From the NCBI RefSeq assembly GCF_008124885.1, contig NZ_VNHX01000002.1, positions 124,001 to 188,000 of the forward strand: a stretch of 64,000 nt of DNA, in the 5' to 3' direction. A program made the translations under genes and the position numbers. The stretch's first letter is position 1, and each line of letters begins with the position of its first letter. This document shows positions 55,379-63,221 of this stretch, in pieces. Source of the stretch: Sphingobacterium allocomposti. GTDB taxonomy: Bacteria > Bacteroidota > Bacteroidia > Sphingobacteriales > Sphingobacteriaceae. The notes below the pieces were generated by a model. The model was not told the origin of the DNA, searched no databases, and was given only the letters and a program-made list of their open reading frames with translations.

Positions 55379-55422
55379 GGTATCAGGTAGTAAGATTGCT
55401 GAAAAACGTAACACCTTATACC
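55379..55422 (+). promoter_or_regulatory. Candidate L20-binding stem upstream of rplT
   Basis: In the 100-nt rpmI-rplT gap, GGTAT (55379-55383) pairs with ATACC (55418-55422) and GGT (55386-55388) with ACC (55413-55415), separated by a symmetric 2x2 internal loop and closed by a 24-nt loop. L20 represses its own operon by binding stems with internal loops in other bacteria, so this is a candidate autoregulatory site. No sequence match to a known L20 leader was established. Confidence 0.35.
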
Positions 55423-55441
55423 AAACTAAATTTAATAAGAT

Positions 55442-55786
55442 ATGCCACGTTCGGTTAACGCAGTAGCTTCGAGAAGAAGAAGAAAAAGAATCCTGAAATT
55501 AGCAAAAGGCTATTTCGGATCAAGAAGCAAAGTTTATACTATTGCTAAAAATACAGTAGAAAAAGGTTTACAGTACGCTTACCGCGACCGTAAAACCAAA
55601 AAACGCGAGTTCAGGGCTTTATGGATTCAGCGTATCAACGCAGGTGCACGTCAGCATGGAATTTCGTATTCTCAGCTGATTGGAAAATTGAATGCTAAGA
55701 ATGTCGGTTTGAACCGTAAGGTATTGGCTGATTTAGCATTAAATCACCCAGAAGCTTTCAAAGCAGTAGTTGACGCAGTAAAATAA
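55442..55786 (+). CDS. rplT: 50S ribosomal protein L20
   Basis: A 114-residue 23S rRNA-binding protein; [29 protein letters not shown] is the L20 beginning (basic N-terminal extension), and the globular part ends [14 protein letters not shown]. It ends the thrS-infC-rpmI-rplT cluster and is followed by a strong terminator. Confidence 0.97.
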   Translation: MPRSVNAVASRRRRKRILKLAKGYFGSRSKVYTIAKNTVEKGLQYAYRDRKTKKREFRALWIQRINAGARQHGISYSQLIGKLNAKNVGLNRKVLADLALNHPEAFKAVVDAVK

Positions 55787-55817
55787 AGTTGTAACCGTTA
55801 TCAATTTGTTAGATATT

Positions 55818-55847
55818 AAAAGGAACCTTCGGGTTCCTTTTTTTTTT
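55818..55847 (+). terminator. Terminator of the thrS-infC-rpmI-rplT cluster
   Basis: A 10-bp stem AAAAGGAACC (55818-55827) with GGTTCCTTTT (55832-55841), TTCG tetraloop, followed by an unbroken T run to 55847. It begins 31 bp after rplT. Confidence 0.95.
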
Positions 55848-56035
55848 GTTACCGATATTGCGGGACAGTCCTTTTGAATGGTCGCAGACGTTATTGTCTA
55901 TTGAATGATCATACCCCGCAGCATGGGGGCGGCAGGGCAATAGGCGAAACGTCAGGACGGATAACGTCGACTGCACGCCGTGCTTGCCGAGAAAATGCGT
56001 ATCTTGTAGAGAAGTTAGGTCTAATTGGCAGTTTT

Positions 56036-56626
56036 ATGGAAAAAATGCAGATATCTATTGTTTTTCAGCCCTGCGAAAACGGGGTTCGCTTCGTAGCGTC
56101 ATTAAAGCAAGCTGCTTATCGTCTGCTTGAAGCGTCCTATTCAAGTTACCGATCGATCGCGCACATCAGTATCTGTAATCTCCTGCTTTCGGAAAGAGAG
56201 GTGGACGTGATCGTTCGCCGTCTAAGGGAAGGTCTGAAGTACGAGCATAGTCAGCACGTGTATTTTGACCGATTCGCGTCATACCCTTCGTCGGGGACAT
56301 TGTATATGGCTCCTACCGTATACGCGAGGAATTTCCTAAAGGGAAAGATACGGAAAATAGCGGAGGAGATCAGGCAGGTAGTGCCGGTGCGGCCGTCGGC
56401 AGATCCTCATTTAACTATAGGCCGCGGATTGGAGAAAGACGATCTTGAGCGTCTGACGAACGCAGCGGTATTTCAGCAGATCGATTTCGATTTCTTTTGT
56501 AACGGAATCCTGCTACGTAAGTTTAATCCCGAAAAGAAACATTACGAGCCGCTCTTGGAAATTCCGTTTGGCGGAGAGGAACGTCCGGATGCCGCCGGCG
56601 GCCAGCTCGCTCTTCCCTTCACGTAG
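56036..56626 (+). CDS. 2'-5' RNA ligase/2H phosphoesterase family protein
   Basis: A 196-residue protein with the two H-x-S/T motifs of the 2H superfamily: HIS at 43-45 (SIAHISICN) and HLT at 125-127 (DPHLTIGRG), spaced as in LigT. Such enzymes open or form 2',5' or cyclic phosphodiester bonds in RNA or nucleotides. The start MEKMQ was chosen because it places the first strand correctly. The stop overlaps the end of the convergent MocR gene by 8 bp. Confidence 0.86.
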   Translation: MEKMQISIVFQPCENGVRFVASLKQAAYRLLEASYSSYRSIAHISICNLLLSEREVDVIVRRLREGLKYEHSQHVYFDRFASYPSSGTLYMAPTVYARNFLKGKIRKIAEEIRQVVPVRPSADPHLTIGRGLEKDDLERLTNAAVFQQIDFDFFCNGILLRKFNPEKKHYEPLLEIPFGGEERPDAAGGQLALPFT

Positions 56627-58091
56627 ACATCAGCAAAGCCTTTTTCAGGATGCGTAAGCTTGTTGCCATTTCCTCCTGATCTAAGTGCCCAAATCCTATG
56701 CGCATGGCTGTCATGCTGGCATTTTGGTACAGGATGTTTCTCGGTATAAAGAGATGGTCCTCAGCACAATGCTGGCTCAACTGGATCAGGTTTACCGGTG
56801 ATTTAAACGTTGCCCATACGGCGAGACCTCCTGCCGGCTTGTTTGCCGTAAGCCAGGGCTTAAATTCGTCGGTTAACATATCGATAAACTGATTGCGGCG
56901 CTCCCGATATATCTTTAAAGACTTTTTTAGATGCCTTGAGATTAAACCTTCCTCAATAAGTTCACCTAAGGCCTGTTCCATCAGCACGTCGCCCTGTCGG
57001 TCTATTATCCCCAGCAGTTTACGCATTTCGACCATAATATTTCTGGGCGCTACGATGAAGCCCGTGCGGAACCCCGGAGCCAGCGATTTACCAAAGGAAC
57101 TTATATAGATTACCATTCCCGATGTGTCCGCAGTGGCGAGCGGCAGGAGGGGCTGTTTGTCGTAATGAAAGTCGTAGTCGTGGTCGTCTTCTACGATGAC
57201 AAAACCGAATTCCTGCGCAAGCTGTAGAAGTAACATGCGGCGCGCGGGGCTCAGGCTGACGGTCGTGGGGTAGTGGTGCTGAGGCGTAACATACACCATA
57301 CGTACCGTCTGTCGCGTACACAGGGCTCGCAAGGCATCAGTGTCAATTCCCTCTGCGTCAACCGGCAATGGATGGATCCGCGCACCATTCTTCTGAAAAA
57401 CCATATTGGCCGAAAAATATCCCGGCGAGCCGACCACCACCAGTTCGTCCCGCTGTAACAATATTTCGGATAGGATAAAAAGGCTCATTTCCGGGCTCCT
57501 CGTGATAAGAAGATTTCCGGCTGATACATGTAGGCCCCGCGACAAGCGCAGGTAGTGTGTAAGTTGTTCTTTAAAGTATTCGCTGCCTTCGTGATTATAG
57601 TATCCCATTTTTTTACGGTTTCGTTTCCGCTTCATGTTGGCGCTATAGATTCTGGAAAGGTCCTCCAGCTGCGTTAAACGGATGTCGGGTGTGCCGTCGT
57701 TAAATACGTATGCATAATCGGCATAATCGTAGGGGTTGTCCAGCAACATGGAACGTTTAAAGACGAAGCCGGTGCATTTGGGGTACGTTACGTCGGAATC
57801 TTGTCGGGCCTTTGGCTCGGGGATGGACGAAGCTATGAAGGCGCCGCGGTTGGGCTTGATGACAATCCAGCCCTGTGCCGATAGCTCGTCGTAGGAAGCG
57901 ACGACAGTATTGCGGTGGACATCTAGCAGAATGCCTAGCTGCCGTGTGCCGGGAAGTTTCGTGTCCGGCGGTAATAGGTTGCGCTGAATAGCCATGATGA
58001 GCTGGTTGGCGATCTGTAGAAAGATCGGTGTCGTAGCGTTCCGATCTATTTGGATAATGCTTCGGAATGGAATGTCAACCGGACTAGGCAT
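56619..58091 (-). CDS. MocR-type regulator (GntR HTH fused to PLP aminotransferase domain)
   Basis: A 490-residue fusion. The N-terminal GntR winged helix covers about 20-90 (FLQIANQLIMAIQRNLLPPDTKLPGTRQLGILLDVHRNTV). The C-terminal fold type I aminotransferase-like domain covers ~140-480, with the PLP lysine in YISSFGKSLAPGFRTG (~331-346) and EDDHDYDFHY upstream. Such proteins usually act as PLP- or amine-sensing regulators (PdxR, GabR). It is divergent from bioB with a shared ~190-bp promoter region, so bioB may be a target; that is inferred from position. Confidence 0.92.
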   Translation of the reverse strand: MPSPVDIPFRSIIQIDRNATTPIFLQIANQLIMAIQRNLLPPDTKLPGTRQLGILLDVHRNTVVASYDELSAQGWIVIKPNRGAFIASSIPEPKARQDSDVTYPKCTGFVFKRSMLLDNPYDYADYAYVFNDGTPDIRLTQLEDLSRIYSANMKRKRNRKKMGYYNHEGSEYFKEQLTHYLRLSRGLHVSAGNLLITRSPEMSLFILSEILLQRDELVVVGSPGYFSANMVFQKNGARIHPLPVDAEGIDTDALRALCTRQTVRMVYVTPQHHYPTTVSLSPARRMLLLQLAQEFGFVIVEDDHDYDFHYDKQPLLPLATADTSGMVIYISSFGKSLAPGFRTGFIVAPRNIMVEMRKLLGIIDRQGDVLMEQALGELIEEGLISRHLKKSLKIYRERRNQFIDMLTDEFKPWLTANKPAGGLAVWATFKSPVNLIQLSQHCAEDHLFIPRNILYQNASMTAMRIGFGHLDQEEMATSLRILKKALLMST

Positions 58092-58131
58092 AATATAAAA
58101 ACTGGCATACTTAAACCTGCCGGCAAGGTAC

Positions 58132-58139
58132 TACATTTG
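58132..58139 (+). promoter_or_regulatory. -7 element upstream of bioB
   Basis: TACATTTG matches TAnnTTTG; no TTG lies at the ideal distance. The predicted start near 58143 gives bioB a leader of about 140 nt, which contains a 56-codon frame. Confidence 0.45.
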
Positions 58140-58156
58140 CTTCAAATCTGAAACAA

Positions 58157-58327
58157 ATGGCCGATCTTTTAACAAAAATAGTCCATGACGCAGCCGACAG
58201 GCAGCTCAATACGCGGCGATTCGTCCTGCACGATGCCCGGTCGACGATGGGCAACGAAATAGATACCGTAATACCAAAATATCATGCTGATGAAAGACCA
58301 ATCGATGTTGCGCCACGACTGGCGTGA
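58157..58327 (+). CDS. Small upstream frame overlapping bioB
   Basis: A 56-residue frame (ATG 58157, stop 58325-58327) starts about 14 nt after the predicted bioB transcription start and overlaps the first 44 bp of bioB in another frame. It begins [17 protein letters not shown], of ordinary composition, but resembles nothing I know. It could be a regulatory upstream ORF or chance. Confidence 0.25.
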   Translation: MADLLTKIVHDAADRQLNTRRFVLHDARSTMGNEIDTVIPKYHADERPIDVAPRLA

Positions 58328-59261
58328 AGAGGAGCTTCTGGCCGTCTACGACAAGCCGCTGCTCGAATTAATCTATGAGGCAGCCACGGTTCACCGGATG
58401 TGGCATCGGGCAGACGAAATACAGCTCTCGACACTTCTTTCTGTAAAAACCGGCGGATGTCCGGAAGATTGTTCGTATTGTGGACAGGCTGCGCGTTATC
58501 ACACCGGCATCGAAGTGCAGTCTCTGTTGCCCACCGAGACGGTTATCGCCCATGCGAGAGAAGCGAAAGAGCAGGGGGCTTCCCGCTTCTGTATGGCTGC
58601 GGCATGGCGGGAAGTGCGCGACAATCGCGATTTCGACCGGATCATAGATATGGTTAAAGGGGTAAATGCGCTGGGAATGGAGGTCTGCTGCACATTAGGT
58701 ATGTTGACCGGCGAGCAGGCAAAGCGTCTGCAGGAGGCGGGGCTGTATGCTTACAACCATAATCTGGATACGTCGGAAAATTATTACGACGAGATCATCT
58801 CTACACGTACATTTGACAACCGCTTACAGACGATAGCCAATGTACGTAACGCAGGCATTACGGTCTGCTCCGGTGGAATTATCGGTCTGGGCGAATCGAA
58901 AGCAGACCGCCTCAGCATGTTGCAGACATTGGCCAATATGGAGATACACCCCGAGTCGGTCCCGATTAATGCATTGGCGCCGGTCCAGGGAACACCGCTG
59001 CAAGATAATCCTAAGGTGGATATCTGGGATATGGTACGCATGATCGCAACGGCGCGTCTGGTGATGCCTGCGACGATGGTACGCTTAAGCGCCGAACGGA
59101 CGGAAATGACCGAAGCAGAACAGGCTTGGTGCTTCATGGCGGGAGCGAACTCTATTTTTACAGGGAAACGCGAAAAGTTGCTGGTGACACCCAACCCCGG
59201 TATCCCGGAGGATCTGGACATGCTGGCAAAGCTGGGACTGAAACCAATGAGCAGGTCCTGA
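58284..59261 (+). CDS. bioB: Biotin synthase
   Basis: A 325-residue radical SAM enzyme that inserts sulfur into dethiobiotin. Cluster cysteines C59, C63 and C66 are in [13 protein letters not shown]; further family segments are [24 protein letters not shown] and GGIIGLGES, and the conserved RLSAERTEM near the C terminus holds the [2Fe-2S] Arg ligand. Other bio genes are not in this window. In-frame ATGs at 58290 and 58305 are alternatives. Confidence 0.95.
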   Translation: MLMKDQSMLRHDWREEELLAVYDKPLLELIYEAATVHRMWHRADEIQLSTLLSVKTGGCPEDCSYCGQAARYHTGIEVQSLLPTETVIAHAREAKEQGASRFCMAAAWREVRDNRDFDRIIDMVKGVNALGMEVCCTLGMLTGEQAKRLQEAGLYAYNHNLDTSENYYDEIISTRTFDNRLQTIANVRNAGITVCSGGIIGLGESKADRLSMLQTLANMEIHPESVPINALAPVQGTPLQDNPKVDIWDMVRMIATARLVMPATMVRLSAERTEMTEAEQAWCFMAGANSIFTGKREKLLVTPNPGIPEDLDMLAKLGLKPMSRS

Positions 59262-59299
59262 GCCGTACGTGATAAGCTGCCCGTATCACCGGCGGGCGG

Positions 59300-59350
59300 C
59301 TCCTCACGCTGCCACATAGGGAGTAGCGTGAGCCGTGCATATTGATTTTT
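59300..59350 (+). terminator. Probable terminator after bioB
   Basis: TCACGCT (59304-59310) pairs with AGCGTGA (59325-59331), extended by GGCTC/GAGCC with a small bulge, and a run of seven T follows at 59344-59350 after a 12-nt gap. Confidence 0.5.
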
Positions 59351-59438
59351 TTATGCGAAGGCATCCCCTGTAAAAGCACCCCTGGTGATTTACGCTGGTA
59401 ACGAACTGTATATTATTCTTTTACCTTTTATTTATATC

Positions 59439-59496
59439 GCTTTTCCCATCACTGGGAAAGCGTGTTTATGTCGTTAAAATTCAGAATCGACATAAA
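59439..59496. repeat. Two adjacent hairpins before the IS element
   Basis: CGCTTTTCCCA (59439-59449) pairs with TGGGAAAGCG (59454-59463) with one bulged base; directly after it, TTTATGTCG (59465-59473) pairs with CGACATAAA (59488-59496). The rest of the gap between bioB and the IS (354 bp in all) holds no gene. Confidence 0.55.
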
Positions 59497-59615
59497 TCCC
59501 GTAATATTTTCCTAAATTGCAGGGGAAAGGCTCCCTTGGTACATCTTCCGTAGTGGGCTACTCTCATCAACTATTTTTAACTTTTTGTTGATATTCATAA
59601 GATTTTTTAAGATTA

Positions 59616-60605
59616 ACCCGTTGTGCATTATGATTTAGGGTTAAAATAAGGGTAAATAAGTTGCTCATTACGCTGATAATCAGTAAATTGTTTTAACCAC
59701 AAAACGATTTAGAATGAACAACTTAACAGCAAATTACGAAAGAATATTGGAAGTTTTGAGAAAAATATCGACAGACAGGCAATTACCTATGCAACGCAGA
59801 CGTCCAGCTATGAGCGACCTTGAGTTGATCAGTCTGAGTTTGACAGCAGAATACATGGGTATTGATAGTGAAAGCGATCTTTTCCGAAAGTTACCGTCTT
59901 GTCTTCTAAGTAAAATAGACCGTACAGTATACAATAGAAGGAAACGAAGATTGATGCCTTATCAAAACGCTATCGGTCTGAAGCTTGCCGAATCTTTTAA
60001 CTCTTGCGAAGATGTATTTATCGTGGATAGTATGCCTTTGGAAGTCTGTAAAATTGCGCGCAGTTCCCGCTCAAAAATATGTAAAGAAGAACTCTACAGC
60101 AGTCCGGCAAAGGGGTACTGTGCCTCACAAAAGATGTACTATTTTGGTTATAAACTCCATGCTGTATGTTCTTTAAAAGGTGTCTTTCAGTCGATTGACC
60201 TTACACCGGCGAATGTCCATGATATTCATTATCTGAATGATATCAAAGATCAGATCTCGGATTGCACGCTGTTGGGAGATAAAGGATACCTGTCCCAAAC
60301 GATACAGTTAAACCTTTTTGAACATGCCAAATTAGATTGGATACCCCAAAAAGAAATAACCAAAAGGGATTTAAACCTCAATTTGGCCTGTTCAGAAAAT
60401 CTAGAAAGAGGATTGAAACTTTATTCTCTCAAATGTGCGACCAGTTCATGGTTAGACGCAACTATGCCAAATCTTTCGACGGTTTCAAAACCAGGATTTT
60501 AACAAAGATTACAGCAATGACGGTAATTCAGTACATCAACAAGAATCTATTCAATAGAAACATAAACAATTTAAAAATCAGCATTATTTAAAATGCACAA
60601 CGGGT
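59616..60605 (+). mobile_element. IS982-family insertion sequence (990 bp)
   Basis: The ends are 14-bp perfect inverted repeats, ACCCGTTGTGCATT (59616-59629) and its complement (60592-60605). A 7-bp target duplication AAGATTA flanks them exactly (59609-59615 and 60606-60612). The single transposase gene is on the plus strand. Size, ACCC ends and the transposase type fit IS982. The intact ends and duplication point to a fairly recent insertion; the transposase frame is broken. Confidence 0.93.
59714..60591 (+). pseudogene. IS982-family transposase, frameshifted
   Basis: The DDE transposase is split between two frames. The first frame (59714-60502) gives residues up to about 206, including D105 (VFIVDSMPLE) and D189 (LLGDKGYL), then runs off into unrelated residues. 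The second frame, entered around 60330-60340, continues the normal protein (TPKRNNQKGFKP...) with the catalytic Glu in RKRIETLFSQ (~60415) and ends at 60591. The junction fits a 1-bp deletion (or 2-bp insertion). No classic slippery heptamer is in frame there, so a damaging mutation is more likely than programmed frameshifting. Joined, the protein would have about 292 residues, the normal length. Confidence 0.88.
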
Positions 60606-60619
60606 AAGATTATTAAAAT

Positions 60620-60627
60620 TATATTTG
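60620..60627 (+). promoter_or_regulatory. -7 element of the response regulator gene, next to the IS end
   Basis: TATATTTG matches TAnnTTTG and lies 14 bp from the IS right end. The -33 position now falls inside the IS terminal repeat, and no TTG is there. The predicted start near 60631 is 21 nt before the ATG. Confidence 0.5.
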
Positions 60628-60651
60628 GGAACATACCGATGAAAAACAGTT

Positions 60652-61032
60652 ATGAAGCTAGCAAAAAGGGTTAGAATGGTGTTTGCAGATGATTCTGACA
60701 TCCATCATTTCTATCTTAGCAATTTGTTGCCTGCATTTCCGAATCTTGAACTTGTCCACATGGCGAAGGACGGCAAAGGGCTGTTGTCGTTCTTAGAGCA
60801 GCAGGCAGATGTGCCGGACGTCGGGATTATAGACTTACATATGCCTGTTTTGGATGGATTAAGTACTACCAGAGAACTTTTGCAGCGCTATCCCCGTATA
60901 CGTATTTATGGATTTACGTCGTCGAGCGATGCGCGTGAGAAGGAAATGATGCTGCAGGCTGGAATGTGTAAAATATACGCCAAAAATGAGCTGCGGGAAC
61001 TGCTGGCAGAAATCGCTGCGTGCAACGGATGA
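60652..61032 (+). CDS. Receiver-only response regulator
   Basis: A 126-residue CheY-like domain with no output domain. Acidic pocket D13 and D14 (VFADDSD), phosphoacceptor D61 (IIDLHMP), T89/S90 (YGFTSS) and K111 (YAKNE) are all present, so it should be phosphorylatable. No histidine kinase is adjacent. The IS982 element lies just upstream and separates it from its former promoter region. Confidence 0.88.
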   Translation: MKLAKRVRMVFADDSDIHHFYLSNLLPAFPNLELVHMAKDGKGLLSFLEQQADVPDVGIIDLHMPVLDGLSTTRELLQRYPRIRIYGFTSSSDAREKEMMLQAGMCKIYAKNELRELLAEIAACNG

Positions 61033-61121
61033 ATTTTCTATCGATACGCTTAACCACGGCCGTCTACCCCAATAGCGCAACAGCCTTTTTGTTTTTTTAA
61101 TCGAGTAGCGAACGATTTTAG

Positions 61122-61129
61122 TAGTTTTG
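61122..61129 (+). promoter_or_regulatory. -7 element of the DUF3050 gene, predicting a leaderless mRNA
   Basis: TAGTTTTG matches TAnnTTTG and ends 4 nt before the ATG at 61134, so transcription should begin at or next to the start codon. No TTG is found at 20 bp. Confidence 0.55.
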
Positions 61130-61133
61130 CACT

Positions 61134-61901
61134 ATGGAAAAAATTCAAGTGCTGAATAACTATATCGCGGCAGTACGCGAAGAACTGCTGCATCACCCCT
61201 TATATCAGAAAATTGTTGATATTCATGGGCTGAGAACCTTCACCGAGGGACATGTGTACGCTGTTTGGGATTTTATGTCTTTACTAAAAGCTTTACAGGC
61301 ACAGCTAACGTGTGTAAAGGTGCCTTGGTTTGCAAGCCCATACCCCACGACGCGTTACCTGATTAACGAAATAGTATTGGCGGAGGAGTCGGACGAATAT
61401 ATTGACGGCCGGCGTCTAAGCCACTTTGAGATGTATTTGGATGCAATGCGCGGTATGGGATCTTCGGTAGGACAGATAGAAGGTTTCGTTGAGATCGTAA
61501 AAAATGGTTCGGGCATGGAAGAAGCGCTATTGCTTCAGCCGATTGATGAACGTATTCGGGACTTCGTACGTTTTACCTTTGAGGTCATCGCAAGCAACGA
61601 ACCTCATAAAATAGCGTCGGCCTTTACTTTCGGACGCGAAGATCTTATACCCGATATGTTTACATCTATTCTTCGGGAAATACAATCCCGTTTTCCTGCT
61701 GCCGATCTGAGTAAAATGATTTATTACTTTCAGCGACATATCGAGCTGGATGGCGATGAACACGGTCCCCTCGCCATAAAGATGATTGAAGAGTTAGCGG
61801 GAGACGACGAGCAGAAATTGGAGGAGATGGCGGTCGTAGCTAAGGAATCACTGAAAAAACGTTTGGCTTTGTGGGATGCCATAGCGGATAACATCGGCTG
61901 A
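61134..61901 (+). CDS. DUF3050 family protein (haem-oxygenase-like fold)
   Basis: A 255-residue mostly helical cytosolic protein. HPLYQKIVDIHGLRTFTEGHVYAVWDFMSLLKALQ near the N terminus and FQRHIELDGDEHGPLA (~203-218) are typical of DUF3050. The conserved His, Glu and Asp residues on several helices resemble haem-oxygenase-like diiron proteins, but no reaction is established. It stands alone. Confidence 0.86.
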   Translation: MEKIQVLNNYIAAVREELLHHPLYQKIVDIHGLRTFTEGHVYAVWDFMSLLKALQAQLTCVKVPWFASPYPTTRYLINEIVLAEESDEYIDGRRLSHFEMYLDAMRGMGSSVGQIEGFVEIVKNGSGMEEALLLQPIDERIRDFVRFTFEVIASNEPHKIASAFTFGREDLIPDMFTSILREIQSRFPAADLSKMIYYFQRHIELDGDEHGPLAIKMIEELAGDDEQKLEEMAVVAKESLKKRLALWDAIADNIG

Positions 61902-62134
61902 TGTGCCAAAGGAGAAGCCTGCCGTCCTGCAGAATCTATGCGGATCGGACAATGAAAGAAAGCTGCAGGCGTCGGCTCTTTCTGTGTCCATGGTGGATGT
62001 TGGCGAACAACGACAGGAATTGTTCCGCAGTGCGCCCGCGTGCGGCGGCAAACCCGTCGGAGCTCCCCGGCCCGTGTTGAGGACGTCAACAATCAGACGG
62101 GAATCTTGTTAAGTAGATAACCCGGTGCAACATT
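61902..62134. other. Gene-free stretch before the tandem repeat
   Basis: This segment and the repeat that follows form a 533-bp gap between DUF3050 and the small GNAT gene. I see no gene; short frames on both strands look like chance. Confidence 0.4.
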
Positions 62135-62354
62135 GGCTCAGTACAGGCTCCGCCGAAGCCCGTCACGGCGTCTATCCTTCGACAAGCTCGGATGATACCG
62201 AGTGCTTTACGGTCACGCTGGGCATTTGGGTAGGCTCAGTACAGGCTCCGCCGAAGCCCGTCACGACGTCTATCCTTCGACAGGCTGTGGATGACACCGA
62301 GTGCTTTACGGTCAAGCTGGGCATTTGGTAGGCTCAGTACAGGCTCTGTCGAAG
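62135..62354. repeat. 98-bp tandem repeat, 2.25 copies
   Basis: Units begin GGCTCAGTACAGGCTC at 62135, 62233 and 62331; the first two are complete (98 bp each, a few differences), the third stops after about 24 bp. Each unit contains CCTTCGACA(A/G)GCT and CCGAAG, similar to a hairpin motif at 41833-41853, so the unit may be a pair of dispersed REP-like elements. The array lies directly upstream of the GNAT gene. Confidence 0.85.
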
Positions 62355-62434
62355 AGCGACATGTTCTGGGCTTTCGGGTAGTAAATGGACGCCATACTGG
62401 ACAACGGGTAGAAGACAGCAAAAATGAAAATGTT

Positions 62435-62731
62435 ATGGAAAAATTTGAACTTAATGTAGATGGACAGGGGCGGGGCGAACTCGCCTTATTGGTCGATGGT
62501 ATAAAAGCTGGGAAGATGGACGTTTTCATCCGTGGAAGTGTGCTAACAGTTTATCACACGGAGGTAGACCAGATGCACGAAGGTAAGGGATATGCTAAGC
62601 AGCTTCTCGGCGAGCTTGTCCGTCAGGCGCGTGCCCGGGAGTTGAAGATCAAACCCTTATGTCCGTATGTTCACGCACAGTTTACGAGACATCCCGACCT
62701 CTATAACGATATTTGGTTAAAAGAGCAATAA
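62435..62731 (+). CDS. Small GNAT N-acetyltransferase (NATD1/YidJ-like)
   Basis: A 98-residue minimal GNAT. HTEVDQMHEGKGYAKQLLGELVRQARAREL (~47-76) carries the acetyl-CoA loop and helix, and PLCPYVHAQFTRHPDLYNDI is the C-terminal signature of this short family (PF14542). Substrate unknown. The ATG at 62435 gives the normal family length; a longer frame reads back into the 98-bp repeat. Confidence 0.88.
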   Translation: MEKFELNVDGQGRGELALLVDGIKAGKMDVFIRGSVLTVYHTEVDQMHEGKGYAKQLLGELVRQARARELKIKPLCPYVHAQFTRHPDLYNDIWLKEQ

Positions 62732-62976
62732 CCCCGGCCATAGACATCGGGGATGTGGCTGAAAGGCGGGTTTCACCGCCATAGTACGTAGGATCATGAA
62801 TACGCTTAGAACCGATACCAACGGACAATCCGGTGATACTAAAAAGGATGATTTTTCGCAGCTGGCCACAGCCGTTCACGTTTCGTTCCCGCAATCCCGC
62901 TTGTTCGGTTTCCCAGACCTTTTCGACACCTAAAAATAAAATCTATAAAAACAGTAGACTTTATTTAAACTATTGT

Positions 62977-62984
62977 TATATTTG
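62977..62984 (+). promoter_or_regulatory. -7 element of the terminal TonB receptor gene
   Basis: TATATTTG matches TAnnTTTG; no TTG at 20 bp. The predicted start near 62988 implies a leader of about 230 nt. Confidence 0.45.
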
Positions 62985-63124
62985 CTCGTCCGTGTGCCGT
63001 TCACATGGCAGAGCAGTAATTTAATAATGGAAAAATGATGATATACCTTCTCAGAAAGCCACCATTGTCTTCTCCGGAGTTTTCCTATTTAGGAGCCAGT
63101 TGGGTGAAAGTCGGCCGAATGCGT

Positions 63125-63156
63125 TAGGATACGGACGTTCCTACGTCCGTATCCTA
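63125..63156. repeat. 14-bp hairpin in the TonB receptor leader
   Basis: TAGGATACGGACGT (63125-63138) pairs perfectly with 63143-63156; loop TCCT. No T-run follows. It sits 65 bp before the ATG and could act as an attenuator or protein-binding site. Confidence 0.75.
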
Positions 63157-63221
63157 CTGCAAACCACGGGTATCAATTGGCGTTGGCACTTGTATTTATT
63201 TACTATTAAACTCACGATCTT

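Larger units (their letters stand above)
62732..63221. other. Gene-free stretch with leader of the terminal TonB receptor
   Basis: This 490-bp gap holds a 45-codon frame (62796-62933) of unknown worth, a short GGCGG/CCGCC stem (62765-62780), a -7 element TATATTTG (62977-62984) and a hairpin (63125-63156). The right half is probably a long 5' leader of the TonB receptor mRNA. Confidence 0.45.

Noticed and set aside
60325..60345. Programmed frameshifting in the IS982 transposase.
   Set aside because: No in-frame slippery heptamer is seen at the junction, and IS982 transposases are normally made from one frame.
62125..62331. 68-codon frame with an internal repeat, considered as a repeat protein.
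   Set aside because: The amino-acid repeat simply reflects the 98-bp DNA tandem repeat.
63080..63180. GGTGAAAGTC with a preceding GAGCC, considered as a cobalamin riboswitch or a group II intron fragment.
   Set aside because: No B12 box was found for a riboswitch, and no intron domain V or reverse transcriptase gene lies nearby; only about 15 bases match.
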